Assembly (NCBI RefSeq): GCF_023062595.1
Contig: NZ_JALLAN010000010.1
Location: forward strand, 1-64,000
Length of the DNA: 64,000 nucleotides
Source of the DNA: Arthrobacter rhizosphaerae
GTDB taxonomy: Bacteria > Actinomycetota > Actinomycetes > Actinomycetales > Micrococcaceae
Reading direction: 5' to 3'
Below are positions 26,837-35,888 of this stretch, one piece after another. The position numbers and the translations under genes are program-made. The notes beneath the pieces were generated by a model that did not search any database, was not told the origin of the DNA, and worked only from the letters and a program-made list of their open reading frames with translations. The first letter of the stretch is position 1. The number at the start of each line of letters is the position of its first letter.

Positions 26837-29152
26837 GTGGGAAAAAGTCTTGGTCGAATCCGCTCCCTGGCGGCATCGGCTGCCTTGGCACTTCTATTGG
26901 CAGGGGTGATGATTCCGGCGGCATCGGCTACAGACCCTCCTGGCCCGGAACCCACCCAAACCGCAAGTGCGTCAGCCCCTGCGACAGTCGACGCGCCCGC
27001 CCCCACACTTACCGCCACTGCATCACCGGCGCCGGAACCAACGGAGCCAGCTAAACTCCCCTTGGCTCCATCACCAAGCGCCGAAGAAGCTCCTGCGGCA
27101 GAGACAACGGCGGAGCCGACGGCAGTTCCGGAGACCTCTACGTCTCCAGAGCCTGCGCAGACGGCCACCACTGAAGCTGGGCCGTTCCCGGGCCCCCCCT
27201 ACGCGGCAGACTTCGAAGCTCTTGCCGCCCAGCATTCCCTCGGTCAGCCCAAGGGGCCCATAAATTGTGGCCTGACTGGAGGCGGATGCCAACAGGACTT
27301 TGCGGTGGCGAGCATCTACCGGACACCGGCGGGTAATTTTAGGGTGGTGGCTGAGCCGATCCGATCCACGTACTGGGCCGCCGCGGGACAGGGCGGCCCC
27401 TTGGGCTACCCGGCAGGTGACCAGCGCTGCGGACTTGCCCGCGGCGCCTGCGCCCAGGCCTTCGACGGCGGAGTCATCTACATCACACCGACCACCGGGA
27501 CGCATGCGCTCACCGGTTCGGTTCACGCCACGTGGCTGGCGGGAGGCGGGGAATACAGTGAACTGGGCTATCCGACAACAGGGATCAGGTGCGGACTCAT
27601 AGGCGGCGGGTGCCAACAGGACTTCCAAGGCGGGTCAGCCTATGTCACGCCATCAGCCGGAACATTTGCGGTGGTCGGCTCCGTCCGAGGTGTCTATTGG
27701 GCCAAGGCCGGCCAAGGCGGGGCCCTCGGCTACCCGACAACCGATAAGCACTGCGACCTCTTTGCCGGTGGCTGCCAACAGGACTTCCAGGGCGGCACAA
27801 TCTACGTCACCCCTCAGGGCGGAACCTTTGCGGTTCAAGGCGCGTTGAGGGCAGCCTATTGGGCAGCCGAGGGACAGGGAGGTGCACTTGGTTATCCTAA
27901 GGCCAACCACAATTGCGGCCTGGTGGGCGGTGGTTGCCAGCAGGACTTCGAGCGGGGAACGCTCTACCTCACTCCTGCCAGCGGAACGCTGGCCGTCCTT
28001 GATCCGATCCGCCCCTCCTATTGGGCAAAGGGCGGACAGGGTGGAGCGCTCGGCTACCCCACCAGCGAGCAACGGTGCGGTCTTGCCGGAGGCGGCTGCA
28101 TCCAGGATTTCCAAGGCGGAAGCATCTACTTGCCTCCCACCGGTGGCGTCTTTGCGGTACAAGGATCGATCCGCTCCACGTATTGGGCTGCTGGTGGACA
28201 CACCTCGAACCTGGGTTATCCCACAGGTGATCACGTCTGCGGCCTGCCGGGGAACGGCTGCCAGCAAAATTTCCAGACAGGAACGGTGTCCCTGACAGGC
28301 TCGTCGGCGGCCGTCGCCAGCCCGAACCCCTTCTCAGCGCGGTGGCTTGAACTTGGCGGAGTCTTCGGATATTTGGGCTATCCCGTGGGCGCTGCTCAAT
28401 GCGGCTTCAGTAACGACGGCTGCAAACAGCCTTTTCAAGCCGGTGCAGTAGTCTCGAGCGGAGCAGGCGTCCACGGCGTGGGCGGTCCGATCGCCATCAC
28501 CTGGGCTGCGAACGGAGCCCAGGACGGGCGCTACGGCTATCCCACTGCGGCTCAGACGTGCAGTGGCGGTCACTGCAGTCAGTCCTTCCAGGGCGGCGTC
28601 ATCAGCACCGGTCCGGTTCTCTTTGAGCAGTACTCCGGAGTCGGGAGCACTGTTCTCCGAATCAACAAACCAGGTGGTGCGGCCTTGGCAGGGGTCGCTG
28701 CCCTCAAGCACGAAGGGACCGGAAACTTCATCGTGTGGAGCCTGGACGGATCGCTCCAGAAGCTGGATCTTGTGGCAAATGAGATCGGCGCCTACGGCGG
28801 TACTGTTCTTTTCGATGAGTGGAACGACGAGGGCGTGGAGACCGTCTATCTGGAAATCCAGGCCGACGGACCTTGGACCATTACCGTCTCCGGCGTTGCT
28901 ACTGTTCCCCGCTTCGACGGCACATTCGAGGTCGTCGGCAAGGGAGACGCAGTCCTGCTCTACACAGGCCACTCGCGTCCGGGCACCCTGGTGAACAACG
29001 GAAGCAGCAATTTCATCATCTGGGCATACGGCCAGTATGAAACGGACCTTGTCGTGAACGAAATCGGACCGTACTCAGGCGTGGTGCCGCTGTTGGGACC
29101 AGCTTTTTACGAAGTCACTTCCAACGGAACGTGGAGCATCCTGATGCACTAG
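26837..29152 (+). CDS. Secreted LGFP-repeat protein
   Basis: An exported protein of 771 residues. A signal peptide (to about residue 33, ending PAASA) is followed by a Pro/Ala/Thr/Glu-rich linker (about 34-125), nine LGFP repeats (about 134-585), and a C-terminal region with two similar beta-rich blocks (SNFIVW/SNFIIW, LVxNEIGxYxG motifs). LGFP repeats are known from actinobacterial cell-wall proteins and are thought to bind the envelope. GTG 26837 is preceded by GGGGGAA and is chosen over the upstream TTG at 26816. It lies between mutM and smc, two core genes normally closer together, so it looks like a lineage-specific insertion. No catalytic domain is visible; an adhesin or wall-scaffold role is an inference. 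Confidence 0.86.
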   Translation: MGKSLGRIRSLAASAALALLLAGVMIPAASATDPPGPEPTQTASASAPATVDAPAPTLTATASPAPEPTEPAKLPLAPSPSAEEAPAAETTAEPTAVPETSTSPEPAQTATTEAGPFPGPPYAADFEALAAQHSLGQPKGPINCGLTGGGCQQDFAVASIYRTPAGNFRVVAEPIRSTYWAAAGQGGPLGYPAGDQRCGLARGACAQAFDGGVIYITPTTGTHALTGSVHATWLAGGGEYSELGYPTTGIRCGLIGGGCQQDFQGGSAYVTPSAGTFAVVGSVRGVYWAKAGQGGALGYPTTDKHCDLFAGGCQQDFQGGTIYVTPQGGTFAVQGALRAAYWAAEGQGGALGYPKANHNCGLVGGGCQQDFERGTLYLTPASGTLAVLDPIRPSYWAKGGQGGALGYPTSEQRCGLAGGGCIQDFQGGSIYLPPTGGVFAVQGSIRSTYWAAGGHTSNLGYPTGDHVCGLPGNGCQQNFQTGTVSLTGSSAAVASPNPFSARWLELGGVFGYLGYPVGAAQCGFSNDGCKQPFQAGAVVSSGAGVHGVGGPIAITWAANGAQDGRYGYPTAAQTCSGGHCSQSFQGGVISTGPVLFEQYSGVGSTVLRINKPGGAALAGVAALKHEGTGNFIVWSLDGSLQKLDLVANEIGAYGGTVLFDEWNDEGVETVYLEIQADGPWTITVSGVATVPRFDGTFEVVGKGDAVLLYTGHSRPGTLVNNGSSNFIIWAYGQYETDLVVNEIGPYSGVVPLLGPAFYEVTSNGTWSILMH
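27238..28600 (+). repeat. Nine tandem LGFP repeats (about 51-54 residues each)
   Basis: Cores read LGQP once, LGYP seven times and YGYP last, each followed by a Cys, a short GGG loop and a second Cys (e.g. CGLxGGGC), then QDFQGG and a T(P/S)xxGTxAVxGxIRxxYWAxxGQGG segment. The regular Cys pair suggests one small disulfide loop per repeat. Repeats 2-7 are most alike; the last two have drifted. Confidence 0.85.
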
Positions 29153-29188
29153 TTCCAGCTGAAGCGCCGGTTGCTTTCGCCACAGGTA

Positions 29189-29227
29189 AGAAAAGGGCAA
29201 TGTTTGAGTCAAGCATTGCCCTTTTCT
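29189..29227. terminator. Intrinsic terminator after the LGFP gene
   Basis: A 14-bp perfect stem (29189-29202 with 29214-29227) containing AAAAGGGCAATG and its complement, with an 11-nt loop. The descending arm ends in CCCTTTTCT. It works on paper in both directions and insulates smc from the upstream gene. Confidence 0.8.
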
Positions 29228-29370
29228 GTGGGCGCCCGGCAGGCACATCAAGCCGAAATCCGCTGATTGTCGCTGCCAAGCAGTAGATTTGGGGCAGAAA
29301 GCCAACGCCGCTTTCGTCTATCCCACCCGCATGACCCAGCACCGCAGCTATTCAGGAGATCCGAACCACT

Positions 29371-32300
29371 TTGCACCTTAAAAGCCTGACTGTCCGGGGA
29401 TTCAAGTCGTTTGCGTCGGCCACGACCTTCGACTTTGAGCCAGGCGTCACTGCTGTAGTGGGTCCCAACGGCTCCGGTAAGTCCAATGTGGTGGACGCCT
29501 TGGCCTGGGTCATGGGTGAACAGGGCGCCAAGACCCTGCGCGGCGGCAAGATGGAAGACGTCATTTTTGCGGGAACATCCGGACGCCCGCCCCTCGGCCG
29601 GGCGCACGTGTCTTTGACCATCGACAACACCGACGGCGCACTGCCGATCGAATACAGCGAGGTCACCATTTCCCGGACGCTGTTCCGGACCGGCGGCTCC
29701 GAGTACGCCATCAACGGTGCCGGCTGCCGTCTGTTGGATATTCAGGAACTGCTCTCGGACTCGGGGCTGGGCCGTGAAATGCATGTGATTGTCGGCCAAG
29801 GTCAGCTCGATAAAGTTTTGCACGCAACGCCAGAGGACCGCAGGGGTTTCATCGAAGAGGCCGCCGGCATCCTCAAGCACCGCCGTCGCAAGGAAAAAAC
29901 TGTCCGCAAGCTCGAGGCCATGCAGGCCAACCTCCAACGGCTCACTGACCTGACGTCGGAAATCCGCCGCCAGCTGACGCCGCTGGGTAAGCAGGCGGAA
30001 ATCGCCAGGCGGGCCCAGACCGTCCAGTTCGAGGTACGTGACGCGCGTGCAAGGCTTCTCGCCGACGACCTCGTCCGGTTGCAATCCGCTTTCGAACAGG
30101 ATGTGGCCGATGAGTCTGCCCTCAAGGAGCGCCGGGGTGTGGTGGAGTTGGAGCTTGAAGGAGGTCGCCGTCGGCAGTCCGCTTTGGAGCAGTTGGCAGC
30201 CGAAGCCACACCGCGGCTCAGCGCCGCCCGCGATACGTGGTATCAGTTGACCGCCCACAGGGAGCGTCTTCGCTCGCTTGGCTCCCTGGCCACGGAGAGG
30301 CGCCGGCTGCTTGGCGCCTCCGACCCCGTTCCTGACTCCGGACGGGATCCTGAACAGCTGGAAAAGCAGGCAGCAAGGGTGCGGGCCGAGCAGGCTGAGC
30401 TCGAGCACCTTATCGCGGTCAAGAGCGGTGAGCTGGAAGCGGCGACAACGGGAAAGAAAGAGGCTGAAGAATCGGCCGCCGCTGAGGACAGGCGACTGGC
30501 CGCAGTGCTCAGGGCAGCGGCAGACCGGCGGGAAGGGCTGGCACGTCTGGCCGGGCAGGTTGCCGCGGCGAGGTCCCGGGTGGAGTCGGCAGAAGCTGAG
30601 CTGGGACGCCTTCGGGAATCAAAAGCTTCAGGTGATGAGCGGCGTCGCCTCGCACAATCTGAGTTCACGGCCCTCGAATCCCAGGTGGCAGGGGTTGAAG
30701 ATGGCGAGGAAAGCCTTGACGCCGATTACGAAAACGCCAGTGCCTCGCTTGAGGAAGCTCTCGCTGAAATCGAAGAGCTGAGAGCCGCTGAGCGGGAGGC
30801 TGAACGTGAGCGGGATGCTCTGGCTGCCAGGCGCGATGCCCTGCAAATGGGCCTGAACCGCAAGGATGGCACCAGCCACATCGTTGATGCCCGGCTTCCG
30901 GGAACCATAGGCACGTTGGCCTCAACACTGAAGATTGAGGCCGGTTACGAAGCGGCCATTGCGGCGGCCCTGGGTTCGTGCTCGGATGCCGTGGTGGTCC
31001 GGGATGCCCGCACCGCCCTCGAAGCAGTTCAGCTCTTGAAGGACGACGACGCCGGACGTGCGTCGCTGCTGCTCGCAGGCGCCGGGTCCGGTACCCCCGG
31101 ATCAGTAACACGGGAGCAGCGGCTTCCCGCAGATACTCCGGAGCCCCCGGGAGGTGCCCGGTGGGCCTTGACGGTTGTTCAGTCCCCTGACCTCAGAGAA
31201 TCCTCGAAGCCGGGCGAAACTTCCCAGTCAGGGGAAAGTGCCCTGGCGGAACTGCTTGCCGGCGTGGTCCTCGTTGAAGACCCCGAGTCCGCAGCGGAGG
31301 TCGTCGCCATTCGTCCCGAACTCACGGCGGTGACTCGTGCCGGGGACGTCTTTACGGCTCTGACGGTCACAGGTGGTTCCGCGTCGGTTCCCTCATTGTT
31401 GGAGGTGCAGGCCGCCGTCGACGACGCCGATGCCCGGATAAAAGGCATTGTGGCCGGGTTGGAGCGCACGCGGTTTGCGGTGGCCTCCGCAGAGTCAAAA
31501 AGGGCGGAGGCCCAGGAGAGGACTGACGCGGCGCTCGAGAAACTGCACGATTCGGATGCCCGGCTGGCAGCTGTCGCCGAACGCCTTGGACATCTGAATT
31601 CAGTGCTGCGCAGTGCGGTGGGGGAGAGCGAAAGGCTCGCTGCCTCGTTGACGGCAGCAGAAGCGAACATCCTCACCGAGCGGGACGGTCTGCAGCAGGC
31701 AGCGGCCCGCCTGGCCGCTGCAGAGGAGGCGCCGGCGGACCAGGAACCGTCCTCAGAGCATCGGGACGCCCTGGCCTTGGCGGCGTCGCTGGCCAGGGCT
31801 GCCGAAATGGACGCCCGGCTTTCGCTGAGGAGTGCCGAAGAACAACTGACTGCCACCCGGAACCGGGCGTCTTCCCTCGAAAGGGCGGCCGCGACCGAGC
31901 GGCGCGCGCGGGAGGAAGCGGCGCAGCGGGCTGCCACGCGCCGGCTCCAGGCTGCCCGCGCCGCCGCCGTCGCCTCTGCTGTGGAGCAGGCGGCCGCCTT
32001 CGTCGATGTATCCGTTGAACTTGCCCGGCAGGAACGGGACGATGCCGAGGAACAGAAGGAGGCCAGGGACCGCGAACTCGTGGAAGTGCGGTCAAGCAAT
32101 GATGCTCTTGCGCGGGAACTGGCCGACCTGACTGATTCTGTGCACCGGGATGAGTTGGCCCGAGCCCAGCAGCAGCTTCGGATCGAGGCGCTCGAGCTCC
32201 GGTCGGTGGAAGAACTTGGGCTTACCCCAGACCAGCTCGTGGCTGACTACGGCCCCCATTTGCCTGTTCCGCTGCCCGCAGGGGAAACAACCGATAAATG

Positions 32301-33018
32301 GGCATCCCTTCGCGCCCCGGTGGATGAAGACGGAAACCCTGTACTCGAAGGCAAGCCCTATGTCAGGGAAGAACAGGAAAAACGCCTGAAAAGGGCTGAG
32401 CGTGACCTCTCTTCGTTGGGCCGTGTCAACCCGCTGGCTCTGGAGGAATTCGCGGCCCTCGAAGAACGGCATCAGTTTCTCAGCACTCAGTTGGAGGATC
32501 TTAAGTCCAGTCGAAAGGACCTACTGGACATCATCAAGGAAGTCGACGAACGCGTGCAGAAGGTGTTCGCGGAGGCTTTCGCCGATACGTCAGCCCAGTT
32601 CGTGCGGGTCTTTGCCCGGCTGTTCCCGGGCGGTGAAGGCCGGTTGGTGCTGACCGATCCCACGGACATGCTGACAACCGGTATCGAGGTGGAAGCCCGA
32701 CCGGCCGGAAAGAAAATAAAGCGGCTATCACTGCTGTCAGGCGGCGAACGCTCGCTCACGGCAGTCGCTCTCCTCGTTGCCATTTTCAAAGCCCGGCCGT
32801 CGCCGTTCTACGTTATGGATGAAGTGGAGGCAGCACTTGATGACACCAACCTGGGCCGTCTCATCACCATCTTCGAGGAACTGCGTGAATCCAGCCAGCT
32901 CATCGTTATCACCCACCAAAAGCGGACCATGGAAGTGGCGGACGCTCTGTATGGCGTGACAATGCGCGGAGATGGTGTCTCCACCGTCATCAGTCAACGA
33001 CTTGGCGCTGAGGTCTGA
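29371..33018 (+). CDS. smc: Chromosome segregation protein SMC
   Basis: SMC ATPase of 1215 residues that loops and condenses the chromosome with ScpA/ScpB (not in this window). The N-terminal head has Walker A GPNGSGKSN. Long coiled coils flank a hinge at about residues 500-680 (GTIGTLASTLKIEAGYEAAI). The C-terminal head has the ABC signature LSGGERSL and Walker B VMDEVEAALDD. The start is TTG 29371 with AGGAGA about 11 nt upstream. ftsY follows after 87 nt, a conserved pairing. Confidence 0.97.
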   Translation: MHLKSLTVRGFKSFASATTFDFEPGVTAVVGPNGSGKSNVVDALAWVMGEQGAKTLRGGKMEDVIFAGTSGRPPLGRAHVSLTIDNTDGALPIEYSEVTISRTLFRTGGSEYAINGAGCRLLDIQELLSDSGLGREMHVIVGQGQLDKVLHATPEDRRGFIEEAAGILKHRRRKEKTVRKLEAMQANLQRLTDLTSEIRRQLTPLGKQAEIARRAQTVQFEVRDARARLLADDLVRLQSAFEQDVADESALKERRGVVELELEGGRRRQSALEQLAAEATPRLSAARDTWYQLTAHRERLRSLGSLATERRRLLGASDPVPDSGRDPEQLEKQAARVRAEQAELEHLIAVKSGELEAATTGKKEAEESAAAEDRRLAAVLRAAADRREGLARLAGQVAAARSRVESAEAELGRLRESKASGDERRRLAQSEFTALESQVAGVEDGEESLDADYENASASLEEALAEIEELRAAEREAERERDALAARRDALQMGLNRKDGTSHIVDARLPGTIGTLASTLKIEAGYEAAIAAALGSCSDAVVVRDARTALEAVQLLKDDDAGRASLLLAGAGSGTPGSVTREQRLPADTPEPPGGARWALTVVQSPDLRESSKPGETSQSGESALAELLAGVVLVEDPESAAEVVAIRPELTAVTRAGDVFTALTVTGGSASVPSLLEVQAAVDDADARIKGIVAGLERTRFAVASAESKRAEAQERTDAALEKLHDSDARLAAVAERLGHLNSVLRSAVGESERLAASLTAAEANILTERDGLQQAAARLAAAEEAPADQEPSSEHRDALALAASLARAAEMDARLSLRSAEEQLTATRNRASSLERAAATERRAREEAAQRAATRRLQAARAAAVASAVEQAAAFVDVSVELARQERDDAEEQKEARDRELVEVRSSNDALARELADLTDSVHRDELARAQQQLRIEALELRSVEELGLTPDQLVADYGPHLPVPLPAGETTDKWASLRAPVDEDGNPVLEGKPYVREEQEKRLKRAERDLSSLGRVNPLALEEFAALEERHQFLSTQLEDLKSSRKDLLDIIKEVDERVQKVFAEAFADTSAQFVRVFARLFPGGEGRLVLTDPTDMLTTGIEVEARPAGKKIKRLSLLSGGERSLTAVALLVAIFKARPSPFYVMDEVEAALDDTNLGRLITIFEELRESSQLIVITHQKRTMEVADALYGVTMRGDGVSTVISQRLGAEV

Positions 33019-33105
33019 ATAAGCCTCTGACCCTCTGGGCCACGGGGAGCACGCAGGCCTGCCGGCTTCAAGAAACGCCGTTCCCGATTGTGAGAAGCTA
33101 GGGGA

Positions 33106-34320
33106 GTGAACGACATCCTCCCTATTCTTCTGCCCATTCTTGCTGCCCTGGTGGTTATCGGCGGCCTGATTCCGGTTTTCATGAAGACCCGGAAGAACAT
33201 CAACCGCTACCCGGGTACGCGTGACCTGAACGATCCCGAGGAGCCGCAGCAAGGAGCTGGCGGCACGCTGGTTGAGGACAGGCCGGTGGTTGGCAAGGAA
33301 CGAAACGCTCCTGTCGGCGTCGACCTGGAAGCCCTTGAAATCACAGAGGTGCCGGACAACGTTGCCGGGCTGGAGACCATTCCGGTTGAAACGCCGCTCC
33401 CGGTGGCCGGCCGTTTGAACAGGCTGCGCGAACGCCTGGTCAAGTCCAACAACATTCTGGGCAAGGGGCTTTTGGTCCTGCTGTCCAGTGACAAAATCGA
33501 CGAGGACGTCTGGGACCAGGTCGAGGAGACCCTCCTGCTGGCCGATCTTGGCACCGGACCCACCATGGAGTTGATGGACGCCCTCCGCGAACGGGTCAAG
33601 GTACTTGGCACGCGCTCGCCGGAACAGGTCAAGGCACTCCTGCGTGAAGAGCTGATCAAGCTGGTGGATCCTTCAATGGACCGGAGCCTGCGGGTGGAGC
33701 GGCACGCTGATACCCCTGCGGTGATGCTGGTGGTGGGCGTCAACGGCGTCGGCAAGACCACTACCGTGGGCAAGCTCGCCCGAGTACTCGTAGCCGAGGA
33801 CAAGGACGTTCTGCTGGGCGCTGCCGATACTTTCCGCGCAGCAGCCGCTGAACAATTGGCGACCTGGGGCCAGCGTGTGGGCGTTCCCACGGTGAAGTCC
33901 GACGTCGAGGGCGCGGATCCTGCCTCTGTCGCCTATGAGGCGGTCAAGGCCGGTATCGACCAGGAAGTCGATGTGGTGATGATCGACACGGCCGGAAGGC
34001 TTCAGAACAAGACCGGGCTGATGGACGAACTCGGCAAGGTCAAACGGGTCATCGAGAAGCTCGCAGAGGTGGACGAGGTCCTACTGGTCCTGGACGCAAC
34101 CACAGGCCAGAACGGGCTGAACCAGGCCCGTGTCTTTGCCGAAGTGGTCAACATCACGGGCATCGTCCTCACTAAGCTCGACGGCACCGCCAAGGGCGGG
34201 ATCGTCATCGCCATCCAGAAATCCCTTGGAGTACCAGTCAAGCTCATCGGCCTCGGGGAAGGCGCTGATGACCTGGCGCCGTTCGAAGCTGAAGGCTTCG
34301 TGGACGCCCTGCTGAACTAG
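33106..34320 (+). CDS. ftsY: Signal recognition particle receptor FtsY
   Basis: FtsY, 404 residues, the SRP receptor GTPase that docks ribosome-SRP complexes at the membrane with Ffh (39.2-40.8 kb). It has an N-terminal transmembrane helix (PILLPILAALVVIGGLIPVF, about residues 5-25), which many actinobacterial FtsY have. The NG domain has GVNGVGKTTTVGKLA, DTAGR and TKLDGTAKGG. The start is GTG 33106. Confidence 0.96.
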   Translation: MNDILPILLPILAALVVIGGLIPVFMKTRKNINRYPGTRDLNDPEEPQQGAGGTLVEDRPVVGKERNAPVGVDLEALEITEVPDNVAGLETIPVETPLPVAGRLNRLRERLVKSNNILGKGLLVLLSSDKIDEDVWDQVEETLLLADLGTGPTMELMDALRERVKVLGTRSPEQVKALLREELIKLVDPSMDRSLRVERHADTPAVMLVVGVNGVGKTTTVGKLARVLVAEDKDVLLGAADTFRAAAAEQLATWGQRVGVPTVKSDVEGADPASVAYEAVKAGIDQEVDVVMIDTAGRLQNKTGLMDELGKVKRVIEKLAEVDEVLLVLDATTGQNGLNQARVFAEVVNITGIVLTKLDGTAKGGIVIAIQKSLGVPVKLIGLGEGADDLAPFEAEGFVDALLN

Positions 34321-34328
34321 TACCCCTT

Positions 34329-34396
34329 CCCCAACTAGGTAGCAGCACGTGTCGTTTTGACTGCTCAAAACAACAAGTACTGCGACTTAGTTGGGG
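34329..34396. terminator. Long imperfect palindrome between ftsY and the MFS gene
   Basis: Two 32-nt arms (34329-34360 and 34365-34396) around a CTGC loop. 27 of 32 positions pair perfectly and one more is a G-U pair. The ends are CCCCAACTA/TAGTTGGGG and the top is GTTTTGA/TCAAAAC. It overlaps the last codons and stop of the minus-strand MFS gene. It probably terminates both convergent genes. The length and near symmetry also fit a dispersed REP-like element. Confidence 0.7.
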
Positions 34397-35640
34397 GCGG
34401 CCTGACCGGACGGGCGGTGCAGGGACTCCCGGGACAACAGCCAGGCGACGGCGGCGACCACCAGCACGCCCCCGGTGACACCGAACGCCCAGCCGTACCC
34501 AAGCTGGTCCGCCAGGACGCCGGCGAGCACGGGCCCGATGATGGCCCCTGTGTCGGCCGTCATCTGGAACACGGCCAAAACACGCCCTCCAGACCGTTCA
34601 TTGCCGATTACATCGGCAACGGCGGCCTGCTGCGCCGGGCCCAGAATCCCTGAGCCAATGCCGGCTGCTGCTGATGCCACCAGGAACCAGACCATGTCGG
34701 ACGTGAATCCGATGGCACCCGTGGCCAGGCCTGTCAGCAGCAGGCCGGTAATCATCATGGGCCGGCGGCCCAAAGAATCTGCCAGCCGTCCCGAGAAGGA
34801 GAGCGAAGCGGCGTTTCCAGCGGCGAACACCGCCAACGCCCACCCTGCGGCTTCCGTGCCGGCGCCTATAGCCGCCACGGCGAACAGGGGCACGGTGGCC
34901 ATCCTTACGCCAAAAGTTGCCCAGCCGTTGGCGAAGCTGGAGACGAGGCCTGCACGGTAGGCGCTGTCTGCCAGCGCCTGGCGGAGCTCCATGGGCGGGT
35001 TGGCTTTACCCGCTTCGCGCGACCCCGTTACGTGCGTGAGCTGTGTCTGGATCACCAAAGCAGCCAACACCAGGGCACCGGCGTAGGCCAGGAAGGGAAC
35101 GCGGAGCCCATAACCTGCCAGCAGGCCTCCCACGATTGGCCCGCAGACGTTGCCGATCAGAAACGCTGAAGCATACGCTCCGGAAACCCTGCCGCGGCTT
35201 TCCGGCGGAGCAAGCCTTACCACCAGTGCCATTGAAGCCACCGTAAACATCACGGATCCTGCCCCGCCCAGCCCTCGGAAAATGAGCAACTGCCAATAGT
35301 CCTGGGCAAAGGCGCACGCTGCCGTAGAAGCAGCAACGATCAGTAGCCCGCCCACATAAATGGGCCGCTCACCGAACCTGACAATCAGGGCACCACCGGC
35401 CGGAGCGAAGACCAGCCTCATCAGGGCGAAAATACTTACTATCACGGCAGCAGCGGTCGCGCCGACGTCGAAAGTGGTGGCGAACTGCGGGAGCACGGGT
35501 GCCACGAGGCCGAATCCCAGGGCAATAAGGAACGCTGCAACCAACATCACCTTGATATCGCGCGGGAGCCTCCTGCCCGGCGATGGGGTATCCGCGGAAA
35601 TTCCCTTGGTCCCGTTACCGGAAGGGGATCGTTCGGTCAT
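34387..35640 (-). CDS. Major facilitator superfamily transporter
   Basis: A 417-residue MFS protein with 12 predicted hydrophobic helices and the inter-helix motif of drug:H+ antiporters (GRLADSLGRRPMM in the second half; VRFGERPIYVGG in the first). The N-terminal cytoplasmic tail is short and hydrophilic. Substrate is not predictable; multidrug or metabolite efflux is typical. A TAGGAT -10-like box lies 9 nt before the ATG (35650-35655), so the leader would be only 2-3 nt. It is convergent with ftsY. Confidence 0.85.
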   Translation of the reverse strand: MTERSPSGNGTKGISADTPSPGRRLPRDIKVMLVAAFLIALGFGLVAPVLPQFATTFDVGATAAAVIVSIFALMRLVFAPAGGALIVRFGERPIYVGGLLIVAASTAACAFAQDYWQLLIFRGLGGAGSVMFTVASMALVVRLAPPESRGRVSGAYASAFLIGNVCGPIVGGLLAGYGLRVPFLAYAGALVLAALVIQTQLTHVTGSREAGKANPPMELRQALADSAYRAGLVSSFANGWATFGVRMATVPLFAVAAIGAGTEAAGWALAVFAAGNAASLSFSGRLADSLGRRPMMITGLLLTGLATGAIGFTSDMVWFLVASAAAGIGSGILGPAQQAAVADVIGNERSGGRVLAVFQMTADTGAIIGPVLAGVLADQLGYGWAFGVTGGVLVVAAVAWLLSRESLHRPSGQAAPN

Positions 35641-35689
35641 GGCGCTTGGATCCTAGCGATTGGAGAAAGGGACGGGGTTTTGGACTCGT

Positions 35690-35716
35690 GAAACATATCC
35701 GTAACAAGCAGGATAT
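35690..35716. promoter_or_regulatory. Candidate GlnR-type box upstream of amt
   Basis: GAAAC-N6-GTAAC (35690-35705) followed at N6 by a weaker GATAT. This matches part of the published GlnR pattern of gTnAc and GaAAc half-sites at N6 spacing. A possible AmtR-like site, CTAT-N6-TTAG, lies at 35856-35869 near the start. Which regulator this organism uses cannot be told from this window. Confidence 0.35.
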
Positions 35717-35888
35717 GCACCATTTACTTCCGGGAGATTCTTGTAACAACCCGGCAATCTAAATCCTCCGTGAGTGAAACACAGCACAGCCAAAATCTTC
35801 TAAGAACGCAAACAAGGCGTTGGCAAGCGGATCACTTCGCAGCATCAATAGGTATCTATCAAGCATTAGGCAAGGGAGGACGTGCACC

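Noticed and set aside
27238..28600. Regularly spaced repeats that could suggest a CRISPR array
   Set aside because: The period (about 155-165 nt) and diverged copies encode LGFP protein repeats in one open frame; there are no identical short direct repeats with unique spacers.
29203..29213. Inner palindrome in the terminator loop as an operator
   Set aside because: It is short and symmetric by chance within the loop; the outer 14-bp stem explains the structure.
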